A DNA stretch of 64,000 nt from assembly GCA_027489245.1 (NCBI GenBank), contig JAIYAC010000010.1, positions 124,001 through 188,000 on the forward strand, given 5' to 3'. The notes beneath the pieces are model-generated. The model was not told the origin of the DNA. It saw only the letters and a program-made list of their open reading frames with translations, and did no database searches. Position 1 is the stretch's first letter; each line of letters opens with the position of its first letter. Of the stretch, positions 1 through 8,232 are shown piece by piece. The translations under genes and the position numbers were made by a program. Origin of the DNA: Neisseriaceae bacterium. GTDB taxonomy: Bacteria; Pseudomonadota; Gammaproteobacteria; Burkholderiales; Chromobacteriaceae.

Positions 1-1
1 C

Positions 2-1714
2 TGGACCGGCAACCGCGTGACCTGCCGCGACTGGTTCCAGCTCAGCCTGAAAGAAGGCCTCACCGTGTTCCGCGACCAGGAATTCAGCGCCGACCTGCAC
101 AGCCGCCCGGTGAAACGCATCGAAGACGTGAAAAAACTGCGCCAGCTGCAGTTCCCGGAAGACGCCGGCCCGACCGCGCACGCCATCCGCCCCGACAGCT
201 ACATCGAGATGAACAATTTCTACACCATGACGGTGTACGAAAAGGGCTCCGAAGTGGTACGCATGTACCACACCCTGCTGGGTGAAGAAGGCTTCCAGAA
301 GGGCATGAAGCTGTACTTCCAGCGCCACGATGGCCAGGCCGTCACCTGCGACGACTTCCGCGCCGCCATGGCCGACGCCAACGGTGCCGACTTCACCCAG
401 TTTGCCCTGTGGTACAGCCAGGCCGGTACCCCGCAGCTGCACGTGCGCGGCGAATACGATGCCGTGGCGAAAAGCTACACCCTGCACGTGAAGCAAAGCT
501 GCCCCGATACCCCGGGTCAAAGTGGCAAACAGCCGTACCACATCCCGCTGGCCGTGGGCCTGCTGGGCCGCGACGGTCAGGACCTGCCGCTGCAGCTGGC
601 CGGCGAGCTTGCGCCTGGTGCCGGTACCCGCGTGCTGGATGTACGCGCCGCTGCGCAAAGCTTTACCTTTGTGAATGTGCCCGAGCTGCCGGTGCCGTCG
701 CTGCTGCGTGGTTTCTCTGCGCCGGTACGCCTGCAGTTCGACTGGCGTGACGACGAGCTGTCGTTCCTGATGGCCAACGACAGCGACGCCTTTGCCCGCT
801 GGGAAGCTGGCCAGGCTTACGCCGAGCGCCTGCTCAAAGCCCTGTTGGCCGACCAGGCCGCCGGCCGTGCGCTGCAGCTGCCGTCTGGCTTTGTGGACGC
901 GCTGCGTGCAGTGCTGAAGGACCACGCCGCCGACCCGGCCTTCAAGGCACTGATGCTGAGCCTGCCCTCCGAAGCCGACATCCTGGAAATGGTCGATGCG
1001 GCCAACCCTGCGCACATCCACACCGTGCGCGAGTTTGTGCTCAATGGCCTGGCGCAGGCGCTGCGCGGCGAATGGCACGAAGCCTACGACCTGAACCAGA
1101 CCCAGCGCTACCAGCCTGCTGACGGCGGCCGCCGCAGCCTGAAAAACCTGGCGCTGGCCATGCTGACCCGCCTGCACGATGCCTGGCCGCTGGAAGCTGC
1201 CGAGAAACAGTGCCTGGACGCAGATAACATGACCGACCAGATGGGCGCCATGCTGGCCCTGCGCGACCGCGATGTGGCTGAGCGTGAAAACTGCTACCTG
1301 TCGTTTGCCAGCCGCTGGCAGGGCGATGCACTGGTGATGGACAAGTTCTTCAGCCTGGTCGCCAGCAGCCAGCTGCCCGGTGTGCTGGAGCACGTGAAAG
1401 CCGCCATGAGCCACCCGGCGTTTACCCTGAAAAACCCGAACAAGGCGCGGGCGCTGCTGGGCAGCTTTGGCCGCAATATGCAGCATTTCCACGCGGCGGA
1501 CGGCTCCGGTTACGCTTTCCTGGCTGACCAGGTACTGGCACTGGACGCCATCAACCCGCAGGTGGCCAGCCGCATCGTGTCGCTGTTCAACCGTCGCCAG
1601 AAGCTGGAGCCACAACGTCAGGCGCTGATGACCCGCGAGCTGCAGCGCATTCTGGCCAAAGACGGCCTATCCAAGGATGTTTACGAAATCGTATCTAAGA
1701 ACCTGTCGGCATAA
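2..1714 (+). CDS. pepN: Aminopeptidase N, C-terminal part (partial)
   Basis: This is the C-terminal 570 or so residues of an M1-family zinc aminopeptidase; the open frame runs in from before the window, so the HExxH zinc site is missing here. The visible part starts within the catalytic domain (WTGNRVTCRDWFQLSLKEGL) and carries the conserved stretch around MNNFYTMTVYEKGSEVVRMYHTLLG that includes the transition-state Tyr region. It continues through the beta-sandwich and the helical C-terminal domain ending NLSA. The enzyme is cytoplasmic and removes N-terminal residues from peptides. Length and C-terminus fit full-length PepN of about 870 residues. The frame carries one copy of the repeated word GCGGCCAAC at 998-1006. 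Identification is confident; only the truncation by the window edge limits it. Confidence 0.95.
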   Translation, partial: WTGNRVTCRDWFQLSLKEGLTVFRDQEFSADLHSRPVKRIEDVKKLRQLQFPEDAGPTAHAIRPDSYIEMNNFYTMTVYEKGSEVVRMYHTLLGEEGFQKGMKLYFQRHDGQAVTCDDFRAAMADANGADFTQFALWYSQAGTPQLHVRGEYDAVAKSYTLHVKQSCPDTPGQSGKQPYHIPLAVGLLGRDGQDLPLQLAGELAPGAGTRVLDVRAAAQSFTFVNVPELPVPSLLRGFSAPVRLQFDWRDDELSFLMANDSDAFARWEAGQAYAERLLKALLADQAAGRALQLPSGFVDALRAVLKDHAADPAFKALMLSLPSEADILEMVDAANPAHIHTVREFVLNGLAQALRGEWHEAYDLNQTQRYQPADGGRRSLKNLALAMLTRLHDAWPLEAAEKQCLDADNMTDQMGAMLALRDRDVAERENCYLSFASRWQGDALVMDKFFSLVASSQLPGVLEHVKAAMSHPAFTLKNPNKARALLGSFGRNMQHFHAADGSGYAFLADQVLALDAINPQVASRIVSLFNRRQKLEPQRQALMTRELQRILAKDGLSKDVYEIVSKNLSA

Positions 1715-1717
1715 GCG

Positions 1718-1930
1718 GGTATACTGCTGTTTTGCCCCAAGCCGGTGCGCGCGCCGGTTTGGGGCTGCTGACACCGTGCACGTCTAAGTAGTTTCGGGCC
1801 CGGCACAGCCGTGCCGCACCCTGGACGTTGCTGAGTCTGCAGCCTTGCTGTTTACCCAGCAAACCCGGTTTGCGTTGCCAGCCGGGTTTGTTATCCCTCT
1901 CAAGCCGGTGCGTGCACCGGCTTATTTTGT
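1718..1930 (+). other. Intergenic region with four stacked hairpins
   Basis: Between pepN and the EamA transporter gene lie four inverted repeats: 1735-1745 with 1754-1764 (11 bp with one G-U pair), 1801-1806 with 1811-1816, 1861-1868 with 1882-1889, and 1902-1911 with 1914-1923 (10 bp, perfect, followed by TATTTT). The first and last share the core AAGCCGGTGC. A further ACGTC/GACGT pairing near 1780 and 1825 may enclose the second hairpin. The last one could be a terminator. The series could also be a structured leader or a small RNA; no known riboswitch class was recognised. Confidence 0.5.
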
Positions 1931-1942
1931 GGCCATCGCTCT

Positions 1943-2824
1943 ATGCCTGTTTCTGCCTCCCCGCTTGCCAGTGTGTTGATGTTGTTGGGCTTGTGGTTTG
2001 CCTGGGGGACCAACTGGGTAGTCACCAAGCTGGGCCTGTCCTACGCCACCGCTTTTCAGCTGGGCCTGCTGCGCACCCTGTTTGCCATCGCCACTCTGGG
2101 CCTGGTGATGCGGCTCTCCGGTCGCGGTTTTCAGCCTACCCCCATGCGGCCAACCTTCTGGCTGGGCCTGACGCAAACCGCCGGTTTTGTGGTGTTTACC
2201 AACCTGGCGCTGGTGGCGGGCGGGGCGGGCAAGGTGTCGGTGCTGTGTTACACCATGCCGTTCTGGACGCTGCTGCTGGCGCGTATTTTCCTGCACGAAA
2301 AGCTGGCGCTCAGCCAGTGGCTGGGCGTGGCGCTGGCGTTTGCCGGCTTGCTGGCCATTCTGGAACCGTGGGATCTGGGCGGTACCTGGCAGTCTGACCT
2401 GCTGGCCATTACCGGTGGCCTGGTGTGGGCCAGCTCGGCCATTATCGCCAAGCGCCTGCGGGCGCAGCACCAGGTGGATACGCTGGCGCTGACGTTCTGG
2501 CAGATGGTATGGGGCACGGTGCCGCTGCTGGTTCTGCTGCCTTTTTTCCCCACCCGCGAGCTGGTGTGGGGTTGGCCGCTATTGGGTGTGTTGCTGTTTT
2601 CCGGCGTACTGGCTGGCGGCCTGGGCTGGCTGGTGTGGATGGTGTTGCTGTCGCGTCTGAGTGCCGGCATGGCCAGTATCAGCATTCTGGCCATCCCTGC
2701 CGTGGCGGTAGGCATGGCGTGGCTGCTGCTGGGCGAGCAGCCGTCGCTGGCGGAGGCCAGCGGCATGCTGATGATTGCGGCGGCCCTGATACTGATTTCG
2801 CTACGTGCGCTGCGCCGTGGCTAA
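1943..2824 (+). CDS. EamA/DMT-family transporter
   Basis: A 293-residue inner-membrane protein with about ten hydrophobic segments arranged as two EamA repeats. The first opens with LWFAWGTNWVVTKLGLSY, typical of the drug/metabolite transporter superfamily (YedA, RhtA, YdcZ relatives), and the second starts near residue 150 (LAITGGLVWASSAIIAKRL). Such proteins export amino acids, metabolites or drugs; the substrate cannot be read from the sequence. The gene stands alone. It follows a hairpin-rich intergenic region and is followed by a full 13-base repeat at 2823-2835 that overlaps its stop codon. Another full copy lies inside the gene at 2145-2157. Confidence 0.85.
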   Translation: MPVSASPLASVLMLLGLWFAWGTNWVVTKLGLSYATAFQLGLLRTLFAIATLGLVMRLSGRGFQPTPMRPTFWLGLTQTAGFVVFTNLALVAGGAGKVSVLCYTMPFWTLLLARIFLHEKLALSQWLGVALAFAGLLAILEPWDLGGTWQSDLLAITGGLVWASSAIIAKRLRAQHQVDTLALTFWQMVWGTVPLLVLLPFFPTRELVWGWPLLGVLLFSGVLAGGLGWLVWMVLLSRLSAGMASISILAIPAVAVGMAWLLLGEQPSLAEASGMLMIAAALILISLRALRRG

Positions 2825-2842
2825 GGTTGGCCGCAGCACGGC

Positions 2843-3328
2843 CTAATTCCCCATGGCTTGTGCCAGTGGCAGGCGCTGGCTGTGCTTGATCGGCTCCAGC
2901 GCCACGGTGGATTTCACGCTGCGTACCAGCGGCAGCGTCATCAGCTTGTTCATCACGAAACGCGATAGCGAGGGCAGGTCGGCCACCACGATACGCAGCC
3001 AGTAGTCGGCCTCGCCGGCTACCGCGTAGCACTCCAGGATTTCCGGCAGGTTGGCGATGGCGGCGGCAAACTCGCGTATCGACGCCTCGCCGTGGCGCTC
3101 CAGGCTGACACTGGCAAAGGCCGTGACCGACAGGTTCAGCAGGTCGGGGCGCAGGCTGATGTGGTAGCCCTGAATCACGCCGGCTTCTTCCAGCCGCTGG
3201 ATACGGCGGCCGATTTGCGATGCCGACAGTGCTACCTCTTGTGCCAGCTTCTGGTGGGTGGCGCGCGCGTCGCGCTGCAGGGCCTCCAGAATCTGGAAAT
3301 CAAAGCGATCAAACTCCAATTTGCGCAT
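2843..3328 (-). CDS. Lrp/AsnC-family transcriptional regulator
   Basis: A 161-residue regulator with an N-terminal winged helix (FDFQILEALQRDARATHQKLAQEV, recognition helix SASQIGRRIQRLEEAG) and a C-terminal RAM ligand-binding domain (residues about 65-150). The reading frame is open far upstream; I place the start at MRKLEFDRFD because this matches family N-termini and has GGAA nine bases upstream. ATGs at 3337 and 3343 are alternatives. It is divergent from phhA, so it probably senses phenylalanine or tyrosine and controls phhA, as AsnC-type regulators often do for adjacent amino-acid genes; that role is inference. Confidence 0.85.
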   Translation of the reverse strand: MRKLEFDRFDFQILEALQRDARATHQKLAQEVALSASQIGRRIQRLEEAGVIQGYHISLRPDLLNLSVTAFASVSLERHGEASIREFAAAIANLPEILECYAVAGEADYWLRIVVADLPSLSRFVMNKLMTLPLVRSVKSTVALEPIKHSQRLPLAQAMGN

Positions 3329-3460
3329 ATCGTGCATTTCCATCGATTTGGTGCGGCAAGTATGCGAAAAAAGTGCCGTACAGGCAAATGATGCGGCCAA
3401 CGCGCACGCGCCTGCTTCTACACTGGTGCTACTGGCACCTGCCGCACACACAAGAGAAAA

Positions 3461-4351
3461 ATGATGGAGATGAACACCTTTACCGTACCGGATATCACCG
3501 TGCGCAAGAACGCCGGCCTGAGCCACGGTGCCGACTTTACGCTGCCGCAGCCGCTGGACCGCTACAGCGAGGAAGACCACCGTACCTGGGCGACGCTGTA
3601 CCAGCGCCAGTGCGCCCTGCTGCCCGGCCGCGTGTGTGACGAATTCCTGCAAGGCCTTGAGCTGCTTACCATCGACGCCGACCGCGTGCCGGACTTCAAC
3701 CGCCTCAACGAAAAACTGGCCGCTGCGACCGGCTGGCAGCTGGTGGCGGTGCCGGGCCTGATTCCCGATGATGTGTTCTTCGAGCACCTGGCCAACCGCC
3801 GCTTTCCGGTGACCTGGTGGCTGCGCGAACCACATCAGCTGGACTACCTGCAAGAGCCGGACGTGTTCCACGATCTGTTCGGCCACGTGCCGCTCTTGGC
3901 CAACCCGGTGTTTGCCGATTACCTGCAGGCCTACGGCCGGGGTGGCATGAAGGCCAAGGGCTTGGGCTACCTGCCGCTGCTGGCGCGCCTGTACTGGTAC
4001 ACGGTGGAGTTTGGCCTGATCAACACGCCGCAAGGCATGCGCATTTACGGTGCCGGCATCGTGTCCAGCAAGTCCGAGTCGGTATACAGCCTGGACAGCG
4101 CCAGCCCCAATCGCGTGGGCTTCGACCTGCAGCGCATCATGCGTACTCGTTACCGCATCGATACCTTCCAGAAAACCTATTTTGTCATCGACAGCTTCCA
4201 GCAGCTGTTCGACGCCACCGCGCCGGATTTCACGCCGATCTACCCGCAGGTCGAGGCGGCAGCGCTGCTGGGTGCCGGCGATATCGATACCGCAGACAAG
4301 GTATACACGGTGGGTAACCGTGAAGGCTGGCTGGACACCGAAGACGTCTAG
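3461..4351 (+). CDS. phhA: Phenylalanine 4-monooxygenase
   Basis: A 296-residue pterin-dependent aromatic amino acid hydroxylase that converts phenylalanine to tyrosine with tetrahydrobiopterin and O2. The non-haem iron ligands are visible as the HDLFGH motif (His137 and His142 from the first Met) and Glu183 in YWYTVEFGL. It is a single-domain bacterial enzyme without the N-terminal ACT domain of the animal enzymes. From memory it is very close to the crystallised Chromobacterium violaceum enzyme, for example in LPQPLDRYS, the block around PVTWWLREPHQLDYLQEPDVF and the ending WxDTEDV. That likeness is my main taxonomic clue. Three in-frame ATGs lie close together (3461, 3464, 3470). The gene is divergent from an AsnC-type regulator and ends at a strong hairpin at 4375-4407. 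Confidence 0.96.
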   Translation: MMEMNTFTVPDITVRKNAGLSHGADFTLPQPLDRYSEEDHRTWATLYQRQCALLPGRVCDEFLQGLELLTIDADRVPDFNRLNEKLAAATGWQLVAVPGLIPDDVFFEHLANRRFPVTWWLREPHQLDYLQEPDVFHDLFGHVPLLANPVFADYLQAYGRGGMKAKGLGYLPLLARLYWYTVEFGLINTPQGMRIYGAGIVSSKSESVYSLDSASPNRVGFDLQRIMRTRYRIDTFQKTYFVIDSFQQLFDATAPDFTPIYPQVEAAALLGAGDIDTADKVYTVGNREGWLDTEDV

Positions 4352-4374
4352 GCTGCTACGTAGCCGTACAAAGC

Positions 4375-4407
4375 AAAACCCCCTGTTGCCTGGCAGCAGG
4401 GGGTTTT
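4375..4407. terminator. Bidirectional intrinsic terminator
   Basis: A 15-bp stem (AAAACCCCCTGTTGC paired with GCAGCAGGGGGTTTT, one G-U) lies between the convergent phhA and hybrid-kinase genes. A and T runs flank it on both sides, so it can terminate both. Confidence 0.85.
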
Positions 4408-4425
4408 GTCTGGTACGGCAGACGC

Positions 4426-6711
4426 TCAGGCGCTGGGGCGATCGGCTGGTGCACCGGCTTGCTGTAGCCAGTACAGCATCTGGTGGCGAGCACTGATGAA
4501 GTCCAGCTGTTGCAGCGCATCGCCCAGGCGCTGGTTGGCCGCAGCATCATGTGCGGCCAGCTGGCTGGCTATCTCGTTGTAGACGCGTTTGGCGCGTATA
4601 TTGCGCTCGCGCAGCAGCTGGTCCAGTGTTTGCAGCGCCGCCAGCGGCAGGGTGCCTGCGGCGCAGGGGTTGGCCGCAGGGGTCGTCTGGTCGCCGGGTA
4701 GCAGGGCCAGGCTGGCATTGGTTTCGTCCATGGCGCGTAGCAGCGCCGGCATCAGGATGCTGGCGCCCTCGTTATCACCGTTGGCCAGGGCAACCTCTAC
4801 CGAGGCGGCGGCCTTTTGCAGCTGGGCAATGTGCAGCGTAGCCGCGACCCCCTTCAGGGAATGCGCCAGACGCATGGCTTCTTGCGGCTGCTGTGCGTCT
4901 AGTGCTGCCTGGATCTGCTGCGCTGCCTGCGTGTAGTCCTGCCGCATGCGTAGTAACAGCTTGTACAGCAGACTGGTTTTGCCGCCTAGCTGTTGCTGCG
5001 CCGCCTGCAAGTCGAAGCCTGGCAGCTCGGGCAAGGGGGGCGGGCTTTCCATCATGGGCATGGTTTGGCCTTTTGCGGTGGCTTTGGGCTGTACCCAGCG
5101 CAGCAGGGTAGCCACCAGCGCTTCCGGGTTGATGGGCTTGCTCAAGTGGTCATTCATGCCGGCATCCAGCGAGCGCTGCCGTTCGCTTTCCATGGCGTGC
5201 GCAGTCATGGCAATAATGGGCAGCTGGCTGGCACTGTACTGCTGGCGGATATGCCGCGTGGCCAGCAGGCCGTCTATCTGCGGCATCTGGATGTCCATCA
5301 GAATGGCATCAAAGCGTTTGTTCGGGTGCAAGGCGGCAGCAATAGCCTGTTTGCCATCGTTAACCGTTTCTACCCGGGCGCCGAGCGAGCGTAGCAGGTG
5401 GCACTCGAATTCCTGCAATAGCTCGTTATCTTCTGCCAGTAATAGGTATAGCCCAGCCAGCGCCTGGTCGTGGGCCAGGCTGGGGCTTTGTTGCGGTTGG
5501 TCAGGGCTGGCGGGGGGCTCGCCTGGCTGCAGGCGGATGTTGAAACGGAATGTCGATCCCTCGCCCGGCACGCTGGTCACGTGGATGTCGCCGTGCATCA
5601 GCTGTACCAGCTGGCGGCAGATCACCAGGCCCAGGCCCGAGCCGCCAAAGCGCCGTGTGGTCGAGGTATCGGCCTGGCTGAATGACTGGAACAGTTTGTC
5701 TACCTGCTTTGGCGTCATGCCTATGCCGGTGTCGCTGACTGCGCAGTGCAGTGTGTAGTCCGGCCCCGGGCCTGGCTCGCCATGGATGGCAATGCGTACC
5801 TGGCCGTGCTCGGTGAATTTCAGGGCGTTATTGCTGAGGTTCAGCAGTACCTGGCCGAGCCGTAGCGGGTCGCCGCGCAGCCAGGGCGGAATCGTGTTGC
5901 TGACGTCCAGCGTGAGCATCAGGTTTTTCTGCGCCGCCTGCATCCGGATAATGTCTTGCAGGTTGCGTATAACGTCTGCCAGCGAAAAACTGACGTTTTC
6001 CAGTACCAGCTTGCCGGCTTCTATCTTGGAAAAGTCCAGGATATCGTTGATGACACCCAGTAGGGTTTTGGCAGCGGCATCCACCTTTTGCAGATTTTCA
6101 CGCTGTTCGGGCTGGAGCTTGCTGTCTAGCGTCAGGTGGGTATAGCCCAGTACGGCGGTAAGCGGTGTGCGGATTTCGTGGCTCATATTGGCCAGAAAAT
6201 CGCTTTTGGCGCGCGTGGCGGCTTCGGATGCTTCTTTGGCAATGTGCAGCGCGTCGGTTTTTTCGTTCAGCTGCAGCATCACATCACGAAAAGCATCCAG
6301 CGACTGCGCCATGCTGCCCAGCTCGTCGGGGTGCTGGTCCTCTAGCGCCTGTCCGGGCTCGCCCTGCTGCATTTGCTGCATGGCGCGCGCCAGCTGGCGC
6401 AGCCGGCTGCCCAGGATACGTTCCACATAGTAGTACGCCACCACCACGATCAGCAGCAGGCTCAGCAGCACCAGCAGCCACAGTATGGCGCTGCCTTGCG
6501 CCAGCAGTGGTTGCAGTGCGGCCAACTGGCGGGCGTCGGGCTGGCTGGCCAAGAGCTGTGCCACGTGCTGGTAGCCCCACATGGCCACGCCAGCCGTCAG
6601 CAGTACAGGCAGTAGCAGGGCCAGAATGGCGAGCTGAAGCTGCCTGGTAATGCTGTGTGCGGGCGGGCTGTGGTTGGGGCGTGGGGCGGGCAAGACAGCT
6701 CCTGTATGCAA
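4426..6711 (-). CDS. Hybrid sensor histidine kinase (TM-HAMP-HisKA-HATPase-REC-Hpt)
   Basis: A 761-residue inner-membrane kinase. Two membrane segments (about 26-47 and 74-96) flank a very short periplasmic loop of about 25 residues. A HAMP linker (about 97-150) and a HisKA domain with His178 in FLANMSHEIRTPL follow. The HATPase_c domain shows NNALKF near 294-299 and the G boxes DTGIGM and GGSGLGL. A receiver follows with Asp473 (LMDIQMP), then a C-terminal Hpt domain with His617 (AHSLKG). All four phosphotransfer sites are intact, so it can run a complete internal phosphorelay; the output partner is not visible nearby. The tiny periplasmic loop argues against a large extracytoplasmic ligand domain. 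Repeat-word copies lie at 4534, 4669 and 6518. Confidence 0.92.
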   Translation of the reverse strand: MHTGAVLPAPRPNHSPPAHSITRQLQLAILALLLPVLLTAGVAMWGYQHVAQLLASQPDARQLAALQPLLAQGSAILWLLVLLSLLLIVVVAYYYVERILGSRLRQLARAMQQMQQGEPGQALEDQHPDELGSMAQSLDAFRDVMLQLNEKTDALHIAKEASEAATRAKSDFLANMSHEIRTPLTAVLGYTHLTLDSKLQPEQRENLQKVDAAAKTLLGVINDILDFSKIEAGKLVLENVSFSLADVIRNLQDIIRMQAAQKNLMLTLDVSNTIPPWLRGDPLRLGQVLLNLSNNALKFTEHGQVRIAIHGEPGPGPDYTLHCAVSDTGIGMTPKQVDKLFQSFSQADTSTTRRFGGSGLGLVICRQLVQLMHGDIHVTSVPGEGSTFRFNIRLQPGEPPASPDQPQQSPSLAHDQALAGLYLLLAEDNELLQEFECHLLRSLGARVETVNDGKQAIAAALHPNKRFDAILMDIQMPQIDGLLATRHIRQQYSASQLPIIAMTAHAMESERQRSLDAGMNDHLSKPINPEALVATLLRWVQPKATAKGQTMPMMESPPPLPELPGFDLQAAQQQLGGKTSLLYKLLLRMRQDYTQAAQQIQAALDAQQPQEAMRLAHSLKGVAATLHIAQLQKAAASVEVALANGDNEGASILMPALLRAMDETNASLALLPGDQTTPAANPCAAGTLPLAALQTLDQLLRERNIRAKRVYNEIASQLAAHDAAANQRLGDALQQLDFISARHQMLYWLQQAGAPADRPSA

Positions 6712-6795
6712 ATGGTGTGCGCTATGTAGCCGTAACGCTATAGCTTATCGACATAACTGGCAAGGTGCCCTTGATCTGGCGCAGGCTTGCTGTGC

Positions 6796-8136
6796 TTACC
6801 ATGGCACTGTGCTGATCGCCGCCAGCCTGCGCACGATATCAGTAAATAGCGGTCGCTGTGCCCGCTCGGCTGACAGGCACTCAGCCTGTAGCGTAGCCAG
6901 TAGCGCCAGGGTTGGCCGCGTGGCCATGTCGGCTTGGCAATGCGCCAGCAGCTCCTGCAGCAGGTAGCCAAAAGCCCGCACGTCGATCTGCTGTAGTGCG
7001 CGGGCGTTCGCCTGGCCGGGGTGGTAGAACGAGGCGGCGCCAAAATCGCTTAGCAGCGTTTCGCCGTCGGCCCGGTACAGTACGTTATGGCCGTACAGGT
7101 CGCCATGCAGCATCCCCCGCTCGTGCAGGTGCTGCATCACCCCCGCCACCGTGCTGGCGATACGCAACACCACCGGTAAGGCAAAGCGGCGCTCGGGCGG
7201 GTAGACGTCGCGCGTGCAGCTGTTCAGGCTAGGGGGCTGGGCCAGGTTGTCAAAACCGTCTGGCATCTGTGCCATCACCAGGCCCTGGCGGGCTTGCGGG
7301 TGGCCGCTGAGCTGCCCCAGTAGCGCGATCAGCCCCGTGTGCTGCCCGGCGTGCAGCGCCGCGGCCATTTCGCATTGCGGCAGGCCGTCGCTGGTGATGC
7401 CGCCTTTGAACAGCTTGAGCGCCACGCGGCCGGCTGTGGCCATGCCGTGCTCGTCCAGCAGGCTGGCCTGGTAAATGTGGCCGGAGGCCCCTTCGCCCAG
7501 CAGCGGGCCCACTTGCACGCTCGCCCACGGGATAGCGGGCAGGCTGGCACCGTGTGCGGCTTGCTGCTCCTGCGCCTGGCAAAACGGGTTACCCGCGTAA
7601 GCCAGCCATGCCAGCTGGGGCAGGGTGGTCAGCCAGGCGGGCAAGGCCGTGAGCTGGTTGGCCGCAATGCGCAGCAGCGCCAGCTGCCGGCACTGCGCCA
7701 GGCTGGTGGGCAGGCTACGCAGACGGTTACCCGCCAGCATCAGCTTTTCCAGCCGGGTGCACTGGCCCAGCGCGTCGGGCAGCGTTTCGATAAGGTTATC
7801 GGTCAGCACCAGCCAGCGTAGCTGTGGTGGCAGCGCCGCCGCGGGCACGTGGCGGATGCGGCAGGCTTTGAAGCCGATCATGGTCAGCGATGGGCAGCGC
7901 CCCAGCACGGCGGGCAGCGTGGTAAACGGGTTATCCGAGCAAAAGATCACCCGCAGCTTGTGCAGCCGTGGCAAATCGTCTGGCAGGGTGCTGAGCTGGT
8001 TACCGGATAAATCCAGAATCTCCAGGCTATCGGCCAGGCTGTAGATCTCGGGCGGAAAGGTGTCCAGCCCGGCGTGCAGGCTCAGGCGGGTAATGCCGGC
8101 CAGCGCGCCGCTGCGTAGCTGTTCGAGTGTATGCAT
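6796..8136 (-). CDS. Leucine-rich-repeat protein kinase
   Basis: A 446-residue fusion. Residues about 15-185 hold at least six leucine-rich repeats of the bacterial type (LEILDLSGNQLSTLPDDL, LEKLMLAGNRLRSLPTSL). Residues about 205-446 are a Hanks-type protein kinase: a glycine loop GEGASGHIYQ at 214-223, ATP-binding Lys241 in VALKLF, a catalytic loop HGDLYGHNVL with Asp346 and Asn351, and DFG at 364-366. The kinase residues appear intact, although the usual HRD is HGD. No signal peptide or membrane segment is seen, so it should be cytoplasmic. The target is unknown; LRRs usually mediate protein binding. Similar LRR-kinase proteins occur in pseudomonads and betaproteobacteria. It stands downstream of guaA on the same strand, separated by terminator-like hairpins. 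Confidence 0.85.
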   Translation of the reverse strand: MHTLEQLRSGALAGITRLSLHAGLDTFPPEIYSLADSLEILDLSGNQLSTLPDDLPRLHKLRVIFCSDNPFTTLPAVLGRCPSLTMIGFKACRIRHVPAAALPPQLRWLVLTDNLIETLPDALGQCTRLEKLMLAGNRLRSLPTSLAQCRQLALLRIAANQLTALPAWLTTLPQLAWLAYAGNPFCQAQEQQAAHGASLPAIPWASVQVGPLLGEGASGHIYQASLLDEHGMATAGRVALKLFKGGITSDGLPQCEMAAALHAGQHTGLIALLGQLSGHPQARQGLVMAQMPDGFDNLAQPPSLNSCTRDVYPPERRFALPVVLRIASTVAGVMQHLHERGMLHGDLYGHNVLYRADGETLLSDFGAASFYHPGQANARALQQIDVRAFGYLLQELLAHCQADMATRPTLALLATLQAECLSAERAQRPLFTDIVRRLAAISTVPW

Positions 8137-8154
8137 GGGTCGTGTGTGTCAGGG

Positions 8155-8182
8155 CAAGACAAAGCCCGCCATCGGGCGGGCT
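8155..8182 (-). terminator. Probable terminator downstream of guaA
   Basis: An 8-bp G+C stem (AGCCCGCC with GGCGGGCT, 8163-8182) is followed on the minus strand by TTTGTCTT. It comes after the inverted repeat-word pair at 8203-8226, so two stems in series follow guaA. Confidence 0.65.
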
Positions 8183-8202
8183 GGGTGAGTTAGCCAGGGG
8201 CC

Positions 8203-8227
8203 GCGGCCAACGTTAAGGTTGGCCGCA
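8203..8227. repeat. Inverted pair of the GTTGGCCGC word
   Basis: GCGGCCAAC (8203-8211) and GTTGGCCGC (8218-8226) form a perfect 9-bp stem with a six-base loop. The right half is a full 13-mer (8215-8227). It lies just after the guaA stop on the minus strand. Confidence 0.9.
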
Positions 8228-8232
8228 AGGGC

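Noticed and set aside
2843..4033. A 396-codon frame on the minus strand that would extend the AsnC-type regulator through phhA
   Set aside because: Only the last 161 codons resemble the family; the rest is antisense to phhA. The start was moved to 3328.
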